Source: Bacillota bacterium
GTDB taxonomy: Bacteria; Bacillota; Clostridia; Christensenellales; CAG-138
Length of the DNA stretch: 64,000 nt
Assembly: GCA_023455425.1 (NCBI GenBank)
Contig: JAEYCM010000022.1
Location: 62,001 to 126,000, forward strand
Direction of reading: 5' to 3'
Part shown: positions 25,678 through 35,070 of the stretch, in pieces
How positions within the stretch are numbered: position 1 is the first letter of the stretch
How the letters are laid out: the number at the start of each line of letters is the position of its first letter
Notes under the pieces: generated by a model
Databases searched by the model: none
What the model saw: only the letters and a program-made list of their open reading frames with translations
Told to the model about the DNA's origin: nothing
Position numbers and translations under genes: made by a program

Positions 25678-26931
25678 ATGACGGGGAAAAGGATGCTCGC
25701 TTTCTTGCTCGCGCTCATAAGCGTGCTGCTTGTGGCGGCGGGCTGTGCGAAAAATCCCGATGACATTATGGGTATGGTGGGGGAAACGCCTATCTACCGC
25801 TGGCAGTACGAGGCCTCTTTGAAAACCCAGCTTGCCCGTTATGAGACCATGATGGGGATCGACCTCACCCAGCCGCAGTACGAAACCGAATACAAGAAGT
25901 ATAAGGAAAACCAGCTTAACTTCCTGGTGGGCGAAGCGTCCATGAAGGAAGAAGCCCGCAAACAGGGCCTTTATGAACTGACCGCCGAGCAGGAACAGGA
26001 AATCGACGCGCAGTATCTCAAATACTATAATGAAAAGATCGCTTCTTTCATGGAGCAGTACGGCTCGGATGAAAAGGGCAGGAGAAAGGCCGAGCAGGCG
26101 TATATCGACCTTTTGGAAAACAGCAGCCTCACGCCCGAGCGCATGCGTGTCATGATGCGGGACGCTTATGTCATCACGCTGTTGTATGATCAGCTCCAGC
26201 CCGCGGGCAGCATAACGGAAGAGACAATCCGCGCCTATTACGACGAGCAGCTGAAAGCGCAGCAGGACGGCATTGCGCAAAGTCCGACCTGGTTTGGCGA
26301 AAGCACGCCGGATATTATCATCGCAGCGCCCGAAGGGTATGTGGAAACCGTCCGCATCGCGTTGGACTTTACCCCGAAGCAGCTTGCGGAAATCCAGGCT
26401 GCGGCCGATACCGCGGCAAAGACGGAAGCGGAATACAAGCAGAGCGAAAACGAGCTGTTTTCCGGCGTTAAAAAGGATACGTTCGAGCGCGCGAAGGCAA
26501 ACTTTGACCGAGTAGTGAAAGCCGCTTATGCGGAATTGGACAAGCAGGTTGCGTCCATCCGCGACGAAGCGCTTGCAGGGGCCGATTTTATCAAGCTCAT
26601 GGAGCAGAAATCGGAAGACAGCCACCTTATCAGCTACTTTGTCAGTAAAGACAGCACGCATGTGGAGGAAGAATACCGCGACGCAGCGCTTTTATTGGCC
26701 AATGTGGGGGATATCTCCGCGCCCGTGCATCTGAAGAATGGCTCCTGCATCATCATGCTTAAGGAAAAGATCGTCCCCGGCGTGCGCAGCTTCGAAGAAG
26801 TGCAGGGCGAGATCAGGGAAAAACTGGAGTCCAATACCCGTTCCAATGCAACTTTGGTGAACATGCAGACGGAGTTTGCGGAAAAAGCCCAGGAAGCGGG
26901 TATCGTGAGCCTTTACACAGAAAAGCTCTGA
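25678..26931 (+). CDS. SurA/PrsA-like foldase lipoprotein 1
   Basis: A 417-residue lipoprotein. The start at 25678 is 7 bases after AAGGAG; an ATG two codons earlier sits too close to it. The N-terminus MTGKRMLAFLL...VAAGC is a lipoprotein signal with the cysteine as lipid anchor. The body is helix-rich and has the layout of SurA/PrsA-type chaperones: an N-terminal helical domain containing YRWQYEASLKTQLARYE and TAEQEQEIDAQYLKYY, then a parvulin-like C-terminal segment around ADFIKLMEQKSED ... GDISAPVHLKNGSCIIMLKEKIVPG. The catalytic PPIase signature is weak, so it may act mainly as a chaperone for exported proteins. The paralogue follows 48 bases downstream, and the pair is divergent from the P-type ATPase. 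Confidence 0.82.
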   Translation: MTGKRMLAFLLALISVLLVAAGCAKNPDDIMGMVGETPIYRWQYEASLKTQLARYETMMGIDLTQPQYETEYKKYKENQLNFLVGEASMKEEARKQGLYELTAEQEQEIDAQYLKYYNEKIASFMEQYGSDEKGRRKAEQAYIDLLENSSLTPERMRVMMRDAYVITLLYDQLQPAGSITEETIRAYYDEQLKAQQDGIAQSPTWFGESTPDIIIAAPEGYVETVRIALDFTPKQLAEIQAAADTAAKTEAEYKQSENELFSGVKKDTFERAKANFDRVVKAAYAELDKQVASIRDEALAGADFIKLMEQKSEDSHLISYFVSKDSTHVEEEYRDAALLLANVGDISAPVHLKNGSCIIMLKEKIVPGVRSFEEVQGEIREKLESNTRSNATLVNMQTEFAEKAQEAGIVSLYTEKL

Positions 26932-26979
26932 CATTAACCAATGACCGCATTCAACAGTGAAAAGGAGAATTGTTTTTAA

Positions 26980-28371
26980 ATGAAGAAGACTGTAAAGATC
27001 GTAATCGCCGCCGTATTGGCGCTTGCGTTCACCGCATCCATATTCGGATGCAGCCTGGTGAGCGTTAATCAGGACAAGGATAGGGCGCAGGTCATTGCCA
27101 AGGTAGGCGATATGGAAGTCACCAAGGGCGAATACCTGGACCTGTTTGATTACTATCTGTATATGTACCAGATGTACGGGCAGGATCCCACCACCACGCC
27201 GGATGGGCTCGCGTCCTTCCAGGACCTCATCATGGACGCCGTGGTCAGCACCAAGGTGACCGCATACCAGGCCAAGCTCCAGGGCTACGATAAGCTCAGC
27301 GCGGAACAGCAGGCCGAGGTGGACGAGAGCGTACAGTCTGATCTTGATTATTACAAGCAGACCGCACAGTCCCAGGCGGAAAGCGAGGTCGCGGAAGATC
27401 CCTCCCTTGATCTGGAAAAGCGCAAGGCCGAGATTTTTGATGAACTGGTCGAGCAGCAGTACGGCGAAAAGCTGACCGAAGAGCAGCTCAAAGCCAAGAT
27501 GGTGGAAGAGAAATCCACCAACGCCGCTATCACCGCCATGCAGGATGCGTTTAACGCCACCGTTACCGTGACGGATGAAGAAATCCAGGCCGCATTTGAC
27601 GAACAGCTGGCTGCCGATAAAAACGCCCTCACCGCGGACCCCAGCGGCTACAAGTCCTCGCAGGAAGCGTATGAGAGCGCCGGAGGCACGCCGCCGCTGT
27701 ATGCGCCCGAAGGGTATATCCGCATCAAGCATATCTCTGTCTTGTCCGAAGAACAGTTGGGCACGGAGTATACCGAGATTCAGACCCTGATGCAGGACCT
27801 TGCTGATGAGCTTTCCAAGCTCACCCTGGAGGACGAGGTAGCAAACGCCGCCCGCATCGCGGAGATCAAGACCGAGTACGCGGCGAAGAAAGCGGAAGCC
27901 GAGTCTATGCGCGAAGGCCTGTATGCCTCCGTCAAACCCAAGATTGAGGAAGCGTATCAAAAACTCCAGGGCGGCGCAAGCTTTGATGACGTCATGAAGG
28001 AATACACCCAGGATCCCGATTTCACGGTGAGCGAGGGCACCGAGAACCCCTTCTACAAAACGGGCGTGCTTCTGAACGACGCAACGCAGGACTATTCCGA
28101 GCAGGTGCGCGAAGCTGCGAAAAAGCTTACCACGCCGGGCAGCTATTCTGAAATCATCATCGACGACGAAGGCTACCACATCATCCAGCTGGTGGGCACC
28201 GAGCCCGCGGGTGACCGCAAGCTTGCGGATTACCAGGAGCAGTTTAAAGAAAGCGTGCTCTCTGCGAAGCAGGAAGACGAATGGTACACCATGGTCGAAG
28301 AATGGGCCAAGGATACCACAATCGTCACCACGTATCCGGATCTGATCCGCGACGTCGGCGCGGCCGCTTAA
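26980..28371 (+). CDS. SurA/PrsA-like foldase lipoprotein 2
   Basis: A 463-residue lipoprotein peptidyl-prolyl isomerase of the PrsA/SurA type that should help fold exported proteins outside the membrane. It begins MKKTVKIVIAAVLALAF with lipobox SIFGC. The N-terminal SurA-like helical domain includes KVGDMEVTKGEYLDLFDYYLYMYQMYG; a long charged helical middle follows; the C-terminal parvulin domain is recognisable at IRIKHISVLSEEQ, GGASFDDVMKEYTQDP, FYKTGVLLND and TTPGSYSEIIIDDEGYHIIQLVG. The parvulin features are clearer than in the upstream paralogue, so this is the likelier active isomerase. AAAGGAG precedes the ATG. Confidence 0.87.
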   Translation: MKKTVKIVIAAVLALAFTASIFGCSLVSVNQDKDRAQVIAKVGDMEVTKGEYLDLFDYYLYMYQMYGQDPTTTPDGLASFQDLIMDAVVSTKVTAYQAKLQGYDKLSAEQQAEVDESVQSDLDYYKQTAQSQAESEVAEDPSLDLEKRKAEIFDELVEQQYGEKLTEEQLKAKMVEEKSTNAAITAMQDAFNATVTVTDEEIQAAFDEQLAADKNALTADPSGYKSSQEAYESAGGTPPLYAPEGYIRIKHISVLSEEQLGTEYTEIQTLMQDLADELSKLTLEDEVANAARIAEIKTEYAAKKAEAESMREGLYASVKPKIEEAYQKLQGGASFDDVMKEYTQDPDFTVSEGTENPFYKTGVLLNDATQDYSEQVREAAKKLTTPGSYSEIIIDDEGYHIIQLVGTEPAGDRKLADYQEQFKESVLSAKQEDEWYTMVEEWAKDTTIVTTYPDLIRDVGAAA

Positions 28372-28385
28372 CAGAAATTAGAGGT

Positions 28386-28428
28386 AGCGCCGCTCCTTCC
28401 TTAACTTGGAATGGGGCGGCGCTTTCTT
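28386..28428 (+). terminator. Terminator after the foldase genes
   Basis: An 11-bp GC-rich stem with one mismatch (28386-28396 with 28413-28423) is followed by TTTCTT. The AT-rich 160 bases that follow, with TATAAT at 28473, probably hold the thrC promoter. Confidence 0.7.
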
Positions 28429-28586
28429 GCCCTTTTAGCTAAAAAAGTTTTTTTAGGTACAAATAAAAATTATATAATATCCGAAGTAAACCTATACAAG
28501 TCACCCAAATTGGTGTATGATGGACATGTTCCATCAGATCTGCCCCCCATAAGGCCGCCATGCGGCAGGAAAGGTGCGTGTCACAC

Positions 28587-29819
28587 ATGCATGTTGCAGG
28601 ATACCGCTGCACGCTATGCAAAACTGAATTTTCCTATACAGAAGATATGATGACCTGTCCGCATTGCGGAGAAACAGGAATCTTGGATATCGTATTCGAT
28701 TATGAAGCCATCAAAAAAGAATTGACCCGTGAAACGCTCTTAAAGGACCGCACGAACAGCATGTGGCGCTACTTGCCGCTGCTGCCCGTGGAAGGACACC
28801 ACTGGGAGCGTTTTTTGCGCGTGGGCTGGACGCCGCTCTACCGCTCCAACCGGCTGGGGAACGAGCTTGGCCTTAAGGCGCTCTACATCAAGGACGATGG
28901 GCTCAATCCCACCGCTTCCTTGAAGGACCGTGCCTCCGCCGTAGCGGTTGCAAGGGCGAAGGAACTTGGCTTTGAAACCATAGCCTGTTCTTCTACCGGC
29001 AACGCCGCTTCCTCCCTTGCTGGCAATGCGGCGCGCATGGGCTTAAAATCCGTCATATTTGTTCCTTCCCGCGCCCCCAAAGGCAAGGTCGCGCAGCTGC
29101 TGATATTCGGCGCAAACGTCGTGAGCGTGCAGGGGGATTACCGGGATACGTTTGAACTTTCCCGCGCCGCCATCGATAAATGGGGCTTCTATAACCGCAA
29201 CGCGGGCATCAACCCCATCATGACGGAAGGTAAAAAGACGGTGAGCCTGGAAATTGCGGAACAGCTGCTGTTCCTGCCGACAGACTGGGTGGCGGTCTCC
29301 GTAGGGGACGGCTGCACGGTCGGCGGCGTATACAACGGCTTTAAAGACCTATATGAGCTCGGCATTATCGACCGTATCCCCAAGATTTTGGGCGTACAGT
29401 CTTCCGGCTGCTGCCCGTTTGTCAATGCGGCAAAGAGCGGCGCGCAGCTAGAGCCCACGCCGGAAAATACGCTGGCGGACAGTATCGCGGTGGGCGTGCC
29501 CCGTAACCCGGAAAAAGCGCTGCGCGCGGTGCGCGAAAGCAACGGCGCATGGGTGGCCGTGGATGACGCACAGATTTTAGACGCCATGCGCCTGTTGGGC
29601 CGCACCGAGGGCGTGTTTGGGGAACCCGCCGGGGTCACCGCCACAGCGGGCGTCAAACAGGCGGTCGCCGAGGGAATTATTGGGGCAAACGAGAGTGTTA
29701 CCGTTATCTGCACGGGCAGCGGATTAAAAGATGTTGCGAATGCTATGCAGGCTGCAGGAGAACCCTTTTCCTGCCCGCCTGATATCAAAGAGCTGGAGAA
29801 AAGCGGACGAATCCAATAA
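28587..29819 (+). CDS. thrC: Threonine synthase
   Basis: A PLP-dependent enzyme of 410 residues that converts O-phosphohomoserine to threonine. An N-terminal zinc-ribbon-like segment (Cys pairs in CTLCKTEF...CPHCGETG) precedes the fold-type II PLP core. The PLP lysine is in NPTASLKDRASA, the phosphate-binding loop is SSTGNAASSLAG, and the C-terminal CTGSGLKD completes the cofactor site. The ATG at 28587 follows AAAGGTG by 10 bases; an ATG at 28560 is a weaker alternative. No other threonine gene (hom, thrB) is in the window. Some relatives of this subclass act on cysteate or other phosphorylated substrates, so the name rests on overall similarity. Confidence 0.88.
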   Translation: MHVAGYRCTLCKTEFSYTEDMMTCPHCGETGILDIVFDYEAIKKELTRETLLKDRTNSMWRYLPLLPVEGHHWERFLRVGWTPLYRSNRLGNELGLKALYIKDDGLNPTASLKDRASAVAVARAKELGFETIACSSTGNAASSLAGNAARMGLKSVIFVPSRAPKGKVAQLLIFGANVVSVQGDYRDTFELSRAAIDKWGFYNRNAGINPIMTEGKKTVSLEIAEQLLFLPTDWVAVSVGDGCTVGGVYNGFKDLYELGIIDRIPKILGVQSSGCCPFVNAAKSGAQLEPTPENTLADSIAVGVPRNPEKALRAVRESNGAWVAVDDAQILDAMRLLGRTEGVFGEPAGVTATAGVKQAVAEGIIGANESVTVICTGSGLKDVANAMQAAGEPFSCPPDIKELEKSGRIQ

Positions 29820-29837
29820 AACACGAATTGTTACCTG

Positions 29838-29866
29838 TTTACAAAGTCGAATGTTCGGTATATAAT
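29838..29866 (+). promoter_or_regulatory. Promoter of the BMP-type transporter operon
   Basis: TTTACA (29838-29843), 17 bases, TATAAT (29861-29866), 107 bases before the start of the binding protein. The palindrome ATGTGT-C-ACACAT lies downstream at 29895-29907 and could be an operator. Confidence 0.8.
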
Positions 29867-29973
29867 ACGGATTATTCATTTTGGACGTATATCTATGTGT
29901 CACACATGGTTGCTTTATCCGATCGGACGGATGTAAGAATACAGGCAACAAGAAGAAAGAGGAGGAAAACCGC

Positions 29974-31185
29974 ATGAAGAAACTGATCGCACTCCTAATG
30001 GCCGTGGCCATGCTCCTTGGTGTTGCAGCATGCGCAGCGCCCGCTGAAGCCCCCGCTGCACCCGAAGCCCCCGCAGCAGCAACCGAGGCCCCTGCCGCGA
30101 CAGAAGCGCCCGCTCCGGCCGAAGCCCCCGCCCAAGGCCTCACTCTGGAAACCATCAAGGTCGGTTTTGTCCATGTTTCCGATCCCAGCGATGGCGGTTA
30201 CACCTACAACCATGACAAAGGCACCCAGAAAATGATTGAGAACCTGGGCCTCAAGCCTGAGCAGGTTCTCTCCAAGTACAACATTCCCGAAGATTCCGCT
30301 TGCGAAGCCGCGATCAACGAGCTGATCGACGCGGGCTGCAACATCATCTTCGCCACCTCCTTCGGCCATGAAGCCTATATGCTCGCGGCCGCCCAGACGC
30401 ATCCCGAAATCCAGTTCTGCCACGCCACCGGCTACCAGGCCGCTGGAAGCGGTTTGCCCAACATGCACAACTACTTCGGCGCCATCTACGAAGCGCGTTA
30501 CCTCTCCGGTATCGCCGCCGGTCTCAAGACCCAGACCAACAAACTCGGCTATGTGACGGCCATGCCTTTTGCAGAGTGCATCAGCGGCTTCACCGCCTTC
30601 TATCTTGGCGCGAAGAGCGTCAACCCCAAAGTCACCATGGAAGTCATGTACACCAACTCCTGGAACGATCCCACCAAGGAAGCCCAGGTTGCACAAGCGC
30701 TCATCGATATGGGCTGCGACGTGCTCGGCCAGCATGCGGACTCCACCGCCACCCAGACCACCGCTGAATCGAACGGCGTCTGGGCGGTCGGTTACAACTC
30801 CGACATGATCGCAGCAGCACCCAATGCCTCCCTGACCTCCGCTGTTTGGGATTGGAGCGTATTCCTCACCCAGGCCGTGCAGGCTGTTGTGGACGGCACC
30901 CCCATCCCGACGGACTTCTCCGGCGGCCTCAAGGACGGCGTGGTTGACATTTCCGCGCTCAACGATGCGATCGTTGCCCCGGGCACCAAGGAAGCCATCG
31001 AAGCTGCGCGCGCCAAGCTCATTTCCGGCGAACTCAAAGTGTTCGTAGGCCCCCTGAAGGGTGAAGGCGTAGACTTCTCCGGCAACAAGGTTACTGTTGA
31101 CCTCGCGGAAGGCCAGGAATTTGTCGAGCCGCAGAGCGCGCCCTCCTGGAACTACATCATCGACGGCGTCCACGTCAACGCATAA
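29974..31185 (+). CDS. BMP family ABC substrate-binding lipoprotein
   Basis: A 403-residue solute-binding lipoprotein of the BMP (PnrA/Med) family, whose known members bind purine or other nucleosides. The signal peptide MKKLIALLMAVAMLLGVAAC ends in a lipobox cysteine, followed by a 35-residue Ala/Pro/Glu linker with repeated EAPA units. The binding domain starts near KVGFVHVSDPSDGGYTYNHDKG, typical of the family, and FATSFGHEAYMLAAAQTHPEIQF and NYFGAIYEARYLSGIAAG are the other signature blocks. GAGGAGG precedes the ATG. It heads a four-gene operon with one double ATPase and two permeases; a hairpin after the stop probably reduces downstream expression so that binding protein is made in excess. 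Confidence 0.93.
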   Translation: MKKLIALLMAVAMLLGVAACAAPAEAPAAPEAPAAATEAPAATEAPAPAEAPAQGLTLETIKVGFVHVSDPSDGGYTYNHDKGTQKMIENLGLKPEQVLSKYNIPEDSACEAAINELIDAGCNIIFATSFGHEAYMLAAAQTHPEIQFCHATGYQAAGSGLPNMHNYFGAIYEARYLSGIAAGLKTQTNKLGYVTAMPFAECISGFTAFYLGAKSVNPKVTMEVMYTNSWNDPTKEAQVAQALIDMGCDVLGQHADSTATQTTAESNGVWAVGYNSDMIAAAPNASLTSAVWDWSVFLTQAVQAVVDGTPIPTDFSGGLKDGVVDISALNDAIVAPGTKEAIEAARAKLISGELKVFVGPLKGEGVDFSGNKVTVDLAEGQEFVEPQSAPSWNYIIDGVHVNA

Positions 31186-31199
31186 CAAACCATCACATC

Positions 31200-31234
31200 G
31201 GGCAGGGCCGCGTCCTGCGGCCCCGCCCTTTTTC
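31200..31234 (+). terminator. Intra-operon terminator after the BMP binding protein
   Basis: A GC-rich stem (31200-31211 with 31217-31229, one mismatch) is followed by a T5 tract. Since transporter genes follow on the same strand it probably acts as a partial terminator or 3'-end stabiliser. Confidence 0.7.
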
Positions 31235-31393
31235 AAATCGAAAAGTCGGCTTTTCTGAAAGCTTGTAATAGATTGTAACGACTGAGCAATTCTTTGATAT
31301 AGAGTACCCCGGTGGATGCAGCACGCAAAGCAACCGGCGTGGGTTCGATTGTTTTGCTGTTCCATCCGCTATGTTACGAAAGGGGGACTCTTC

Positions 31394-32956
31394 TTGACAC
31401 AACCGGCTGTAAATGCCATCTGTATCCGCAATGTGACAAAAACGTTCGGCTCGGTATGCGCGAACGACAAGGTCTGTCTCGATGTTGCGCGCGGCGAGAT
31501 CCTGGCGCTCTTGGGTGAAAACGGCTCAGGCAAGACGACCTTGATGAACATGCTTTCCGGCATCTATTTTCCGGACAGTGGCGAAATCTACGTGGACGGC
31601 AAGGAAGTCGTCATCCGCTCTCCGAAGGATGCGTTTGATCTTGGCATCGGCATGATCCACCAGCATTTCAAGCTTGTGGACGTCTTAACCGCAGCGGAAA
31701 ACGTCGTATTGGGCCTGCCCGGCGGCATGCATGTCAACCGCAAGGCGCTCGCCAACGAGATCCGGGAAATCAGCAGCCGGTATGGCTTCGAACTCGACCC
31801 CAACAAGAAGATCTACAACATGTCCGTGAGCGAAAAGCAGACGGTGGAGATCATCAAGGTCCTCTACCGCGGCGTAAACACGCTCATACTTGATGAACCC
31901 ACCGCCGTATTGACGCCGCAGGAAACGGAAAAGCTGTTTGCAATCCTGCGCAACATGAAGGCGGACAACAAAGCGATTATCATCATCACGCATAAACTCA
32001 ACGAAGTGCTTGCCATATCCGACCGCGTCTCCATTTTAAGAAAAGGCTGCTGCATCGATACGGTGGAAACGAAAAAAGCCAACGTGCAGTCTTTGACGGA
32101 GGCAATGGTGGGCCGCAGCGTCAGCCTCGAAATTTCCCGCGAGCAACTGGAGCAAACGTCCACGCGCTTGCAGATCAAAGGGCTTACCTGCGTCAATTCG
32201 GACCGTGTCAAGGCGCTTGACAATGTGCACTTCACCCTCAAGGCGGGCGAAATTCTGGGCGTGGCCGGCATTGCGGGCAGCGGCCAGAAAGAGCTTTGCG
32301 AAGCGATCGCGGGGCTCTATCCCATCGCGTCGGGCGAAATCCTATATTACGGGGAAAGTGGTGCGGGTGAAAACCTCGCGGGCAAAAGCCCCACAGAAAT
32401 CATCCGCCACGGCGTGGCCATGGCTTTTGTACCGGAGGACCGGCTGGGAATGGGGCTTGTCGCCTCCATGGATATGGTAGACAACGTCATGCTCAAAAGC
32501 TACAAAACCAACAAGGGGCCCTTTGTAGACCGCAAAGCGCCCAAAAAGCTGGCGGAAGAGCTGATCGACCGGTTGGAGATCGTCACGCCCGGCACCGCTA
32601 CGCCGGTACGGCGTCTTTCCGGCGGCAATGTGCAAAAGGTGCTCTTAGGGCGTGAGATTGCATCCGGCCCCTCCGTGCTTGTCGTCGCCTACCCGGTGCG
32701 CGGGCTTGACATCAATTCTTCATACAAGATTTATGATCTGTTAAACGAACAAAAGAAAAAAGGCGTCGCCGTGCTCTTTATCGGCGAGGACCTTGACGTG
32801 CTGCTGGAGCTGTGCGACCGTTTGCTGGTATTGTGCGGCGGAAAGGTCAGCGGCGTTGTGGACGCGCGCAATACCACCAAGGAAGAAGTTGGCTTGATGA
32901 TGGTGCACGTGGACGAAGAGCGGGCGAAGCACGGCTTCGGGGAAGGAGAGGCGTAA
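31394..32956 (+). CDS. BMP-type ABC transporter, double ATP-binding protein
   Basis: A 520-residue tandem ATPase that energises nucleoside-type uptake. The first ATPase domain has Walker A GENGSGKTT, signature MSVSEKQ and Walker B LILDEPTAVLT. The second has a degenerate Walker A (GIAGSGQKEL), signature LSGGNVQK and a Walker B of the form LVVAYPVRGLD, lacking the catalytic glutamate, so only one composite site is likely to hydrolyse ATP, as in related sugar importers. The start is TTG at 31394 because AAAGGGGGA lies 7 bases upstream, although the frame is open earlier. The stop abuts the first permease start. Confidence 0.92.
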   Translation: MTQPAVNAICIRNVTKTFGSVCANDKVCLDVARGEILALLGENGSGKTTLMNMLSGIYFPDSGEIYVDGKEVVIRSPKDAFDLGIGMIHQHFKLVDVLTAAENVVLGLPGGMHVNRKALANEIREISSRYGFELDPNKKIYNMSVSEKQTVEIIKVLYRGVNTLILDEPTAVLTPQETEKLFAILRNMKADNKAIIIITHKLNEVLAISDRVSILRKGCCIDTVETKKANVQSLTEAMVGRSVSLEISREQLEQTSTRLQIKGLTCVNSDRVKALDNVHFTLKAGEILGVAGIAGSGQKELCEAIAGLYPIASGEILYYGESGAGENLAGKSPTEIIRHGVAMAFVPEDRLGMGLVASMDMVDNVMLKSYKTNKGPFVDRKAPKKLAEELIDRLEIVTPGTATPVRRLSGGNVQKVLLGREIASGPSVLVVAYPVRGLDINSSYKIYDLLNEQKKKGVAVLFIGEDLDVLLELCDRLLVLCGGKVSGVVDARNTTKEEVGLMMVHVDEERAKHGFGEGEA

Positions 32957-34057
32957 ATGAGCAAAGCAAAGAAAGCTGTCTCCAACGAACCGTTCGTGCG
33001 TATGGTCAAGCGGGACGCTATCCCGCGCAATAAAGCGGTCTTCATCCGCGTTCTCGCCGTATTGGGGGCGCTCTTAACCGGCGCACTCATCATATTGGCG
33101 CTGGGGCATAACCCCCTTGCGGTGTATCAGGATATGATATTGGGCAGCGTGGGCAGCAATACCGCGCTCCTTGAAACCATCCGCATTGCCATCCCGCTCC
33201 TGATTACGTCTCTGGGCATTTCGCTTGCGTTCAAAATGCGCTTCTGGAACATCGGCGCGGAAGGGCAGATATTGGTCGGCGCAATGGCGGCAAGCTATTT
33301 TGCCCTCTTTCAGTTTGAAAACCTGCCGCGCGTTCCGTTGCTGTTGATTATGGCGGTTGTCGCGGTCCTTGCGGGCGGCCTTTGGGGGCTCATTCCCGCA
33401 TTCTTCAAGGCGAAGTGGAACACCAACGAAACGCTCTTCACGCTCATGCTCAACTACATTGCGCTCGCGTTCCTATCATATCTCCAGAACGGGCCATGGA
33501 AGGATCCCGCTTTGCGCGGCTTCCCGAAGATTGCCATGTTTAACGAGATCGCAAAACTCCCCAAAGTGTTCGGCGTGCATATCGGCTGGATTATCGCGCT
33601 CGTATTGGTGGTAATCGTAGGCGTCTATATGACACGCACCAAGCAGGGTTATGAGATTGCCGTCGTGGGCGAAAGTACCAACACCGCCAAATACGCCGGT
33701 ATGAGCGTAAGCCGCGTCATCACCCGCACCATGTTCCTTTCGGGGGCGCTTGCAGGTCTTGTGGGCTTCATCCAGTGTTCGGGCGCGGACTATACCATTA
33801 CGGATACCACCGCGGGCGGCGTCGGCTTTACGGCAATCACCGTCGCGTGGCTTTCTAAACTCAACCCGTATGTCATGCTGTTTGTAGCGTTTGCGATTGC
33901 GGTGCTTGAAAAGGGCGCAAACAAAATCCAGACCACATTTAAGATCCCCGCTTCCGCGGCGGAGGTGCTCACAGGCATTATCCTCTTCTTCATGCTCGGG
34001 TGTGAGTTCTTCATCAACTACAGGCTCGTATTCCGCGGCAGAAAGGAGCGCAAATAA
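32957..34057 (+). CDS. BMP-type ABC transporter permease 1
   Basis: A 366-residue inner-membrane permease of the BPD_transp_2 (branched-chain/sugar) superfamily with about nine or ten hydrophobic segments. The pattern NIGAEGQILVGAMAAS and the WNTNETLFTLMLNYIA block match NupP/YufP-type nucleoside permeases; GESTNTAKYAGM near the end of the core is the loop that contacts the ATPase. It begins directly after the ATPase stop and overlaps the next permease by one base (TAATG), so all three are translationally coupled. Confidence 0.92.
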   Translation: MSKAKKAVSNEPFVRMVKRDAIPRNKAVFIRVLAVLGALLTGALIILALGHNPLAVYQDMILGSVGSNTALLETIRIAIPLLITSLGISLAFKMRFWNIGAEGQILVGAMAASYFALFQFENLPRVPLLLIMAVVAVLAGGLWGLIPAFFKAKWNTNETLFTLMLNYIALAFLSYLQNGPWKDPALRGFPKIAMFNEIAKLPKVFGVHIGWIIALVLVVIVGVYMTRTKQGYEIAVVGESTNTAKYAGMSVSRVITRTMFLSGALAGLVGFIQCSGADYTITDTTAGGVGFTAITVAWLSKLNPYVMLFVAFAIAVLEKGANKIQTTFKIPASAAEVLTGIILFFMLGCEFFINYRLVFRGRKERK

Positions 34058-35034
34058 TGGATTTGATTATCAACCTTCTCAACGCTGCGGTTCTTGCGGG
34101 TACGCCGCTTCTCCTTGGCACCATGGGCGAGATATTGACGGAGAAATCCGGCAACCTCAACCTGGGCGTGGAGGGCATGATGTTCATGGGCGGCATTGCC
34201 GGCCTGGCCTCCTCGTTCTACTATGAGGCGGCGGCGGGCGCTGCGGCAAACGGCTTTGTCTCCGCGATGCTCGCGGTATTGGGCGCGTTCCTGTGCGGCG
34301 CGTTCGGCGCGCTCATCTACAGTTTTTTAACGGTCACGCTTCGCGCCAACCAGAACGTTACGGGCCTTACGCTGACGATATTCGGCACTGGCTTTGCGAA
34401 CTTCTTCGGCGAGCACATGGCATTAAAGGCGGGTGGCTATGCCGCCGTATCGGATATCACAAAGGCGGCGTTCGGCAACCTGAACTTCCCCGGCCTTTCC
34501 AATATCCCGTATCTTGGCAAGCTGCTGTTCAGCTACAACTTTGTCGTGTATCTTGGTATCGTTATTGCGCTCATTCTCGCCTGGTTCCTGGGCCGAACGC
34601 GCACAGGCCTCAATTTGAGGGCTGTGGGCGAAAGTCCGGCCACTGCGGATGCGGCGGGCCTCAACGTGGCACGCTATAAGTACCTTGCCACCTGCATTGG
34701 CGGCGGTATCTGCGGTCTGGGCGGCATGTATGTCACAATGGTGACCTGTAAAGGCGTCTGGGTGCACAACAGCATCAACGGCCAGGGCTGGATCGCGGTC
34801 GCGCTCGTTATATTCGCGGCTTGGAACCCCATGCGGGGGCTGCTTGGCGCACTGCTCTTTGGCGGGCTTTCCATTATGCGCATGTACGTGAATCTCGGCA
34901 TTCCCATGCAGATTTACGATATGCTGCCGTTTGTGGCGACCGTTCTTGTGCTGATCCTTACCAGTATCCGGGAAAGCCGCGAGCACGCGCAGCCCAAGTC
35001 CTGCGGGAACAACTATTTCCGCGAGGAACGCTAG
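34057..35034 (+). CDS. BMP-type ABC transporter permease 2
   Basis: A 325-residue permease paired with the one before it. The diagnostic early segment LLGTMGEILTEKSGNLNLGVEGMMFMGG is the NupQ/YufQ signature, and GESPATADAAGLNVARYKY is the ATPase-contact loop. Eight or so hydrophobic helices are visible. It ends with a charged tail after TSIRESREHA. It closes the operon; a run of hairpins follows before serC. Confidence 0.92.
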   Translation: MDLIINLLNAAVLAGTPLLLGTMGEILTEKSGNLNLGVEGMMFMGGIAGLASSFYYEAAAGAAANGFVSAMLAVLGAFLCGAFGALIYSFLTVTLRANQNVTGLTLTIFGTGFANFFGEHMALKAGGYAAVSDITKAAFGNLNFPGLSNIPYLGKLLFSYNFVVYLGIVIALILAWFLGRTRTGLNLRAVGESPATADAAGLNVARYKYLATCIGGGICGLGGMYVTMVTCKGVWVHNSINGQGWIAVALVIFAAWNPMRGLLGALLFGGLSIMRMYVNLGIPMQIYDMLPFVATVLVLILTSIRESREHAQPKSCGNNYFREER

Positions 35035-35070
35035 GCATAGACCCTGAGGATGTCTTCCCCTTTCAAGGAC

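Noticed and set aside
26692..28179. 495-codon minus-strand frame opposite the second foldase lipoprotein
   Set aside because: Antisense of a lipoprotein gene with signal peptide and parvulin domain; no family resemblance.
29867..29973. Purine riboswitch in the BMP operon leader
   Set aside because: The leader has a small hairpin and a TTTATCCG stretch, but the conserved core of the purine class (three-way junction with TATA/TATGG and loop pairs) is not present.
31310..31380. tRNA-like sequence (GGTTCGATT followed by CCA)
   Set aside because: The T-arm does not form a five-base stem, and no acceptor or anticodon stem can be drawn.
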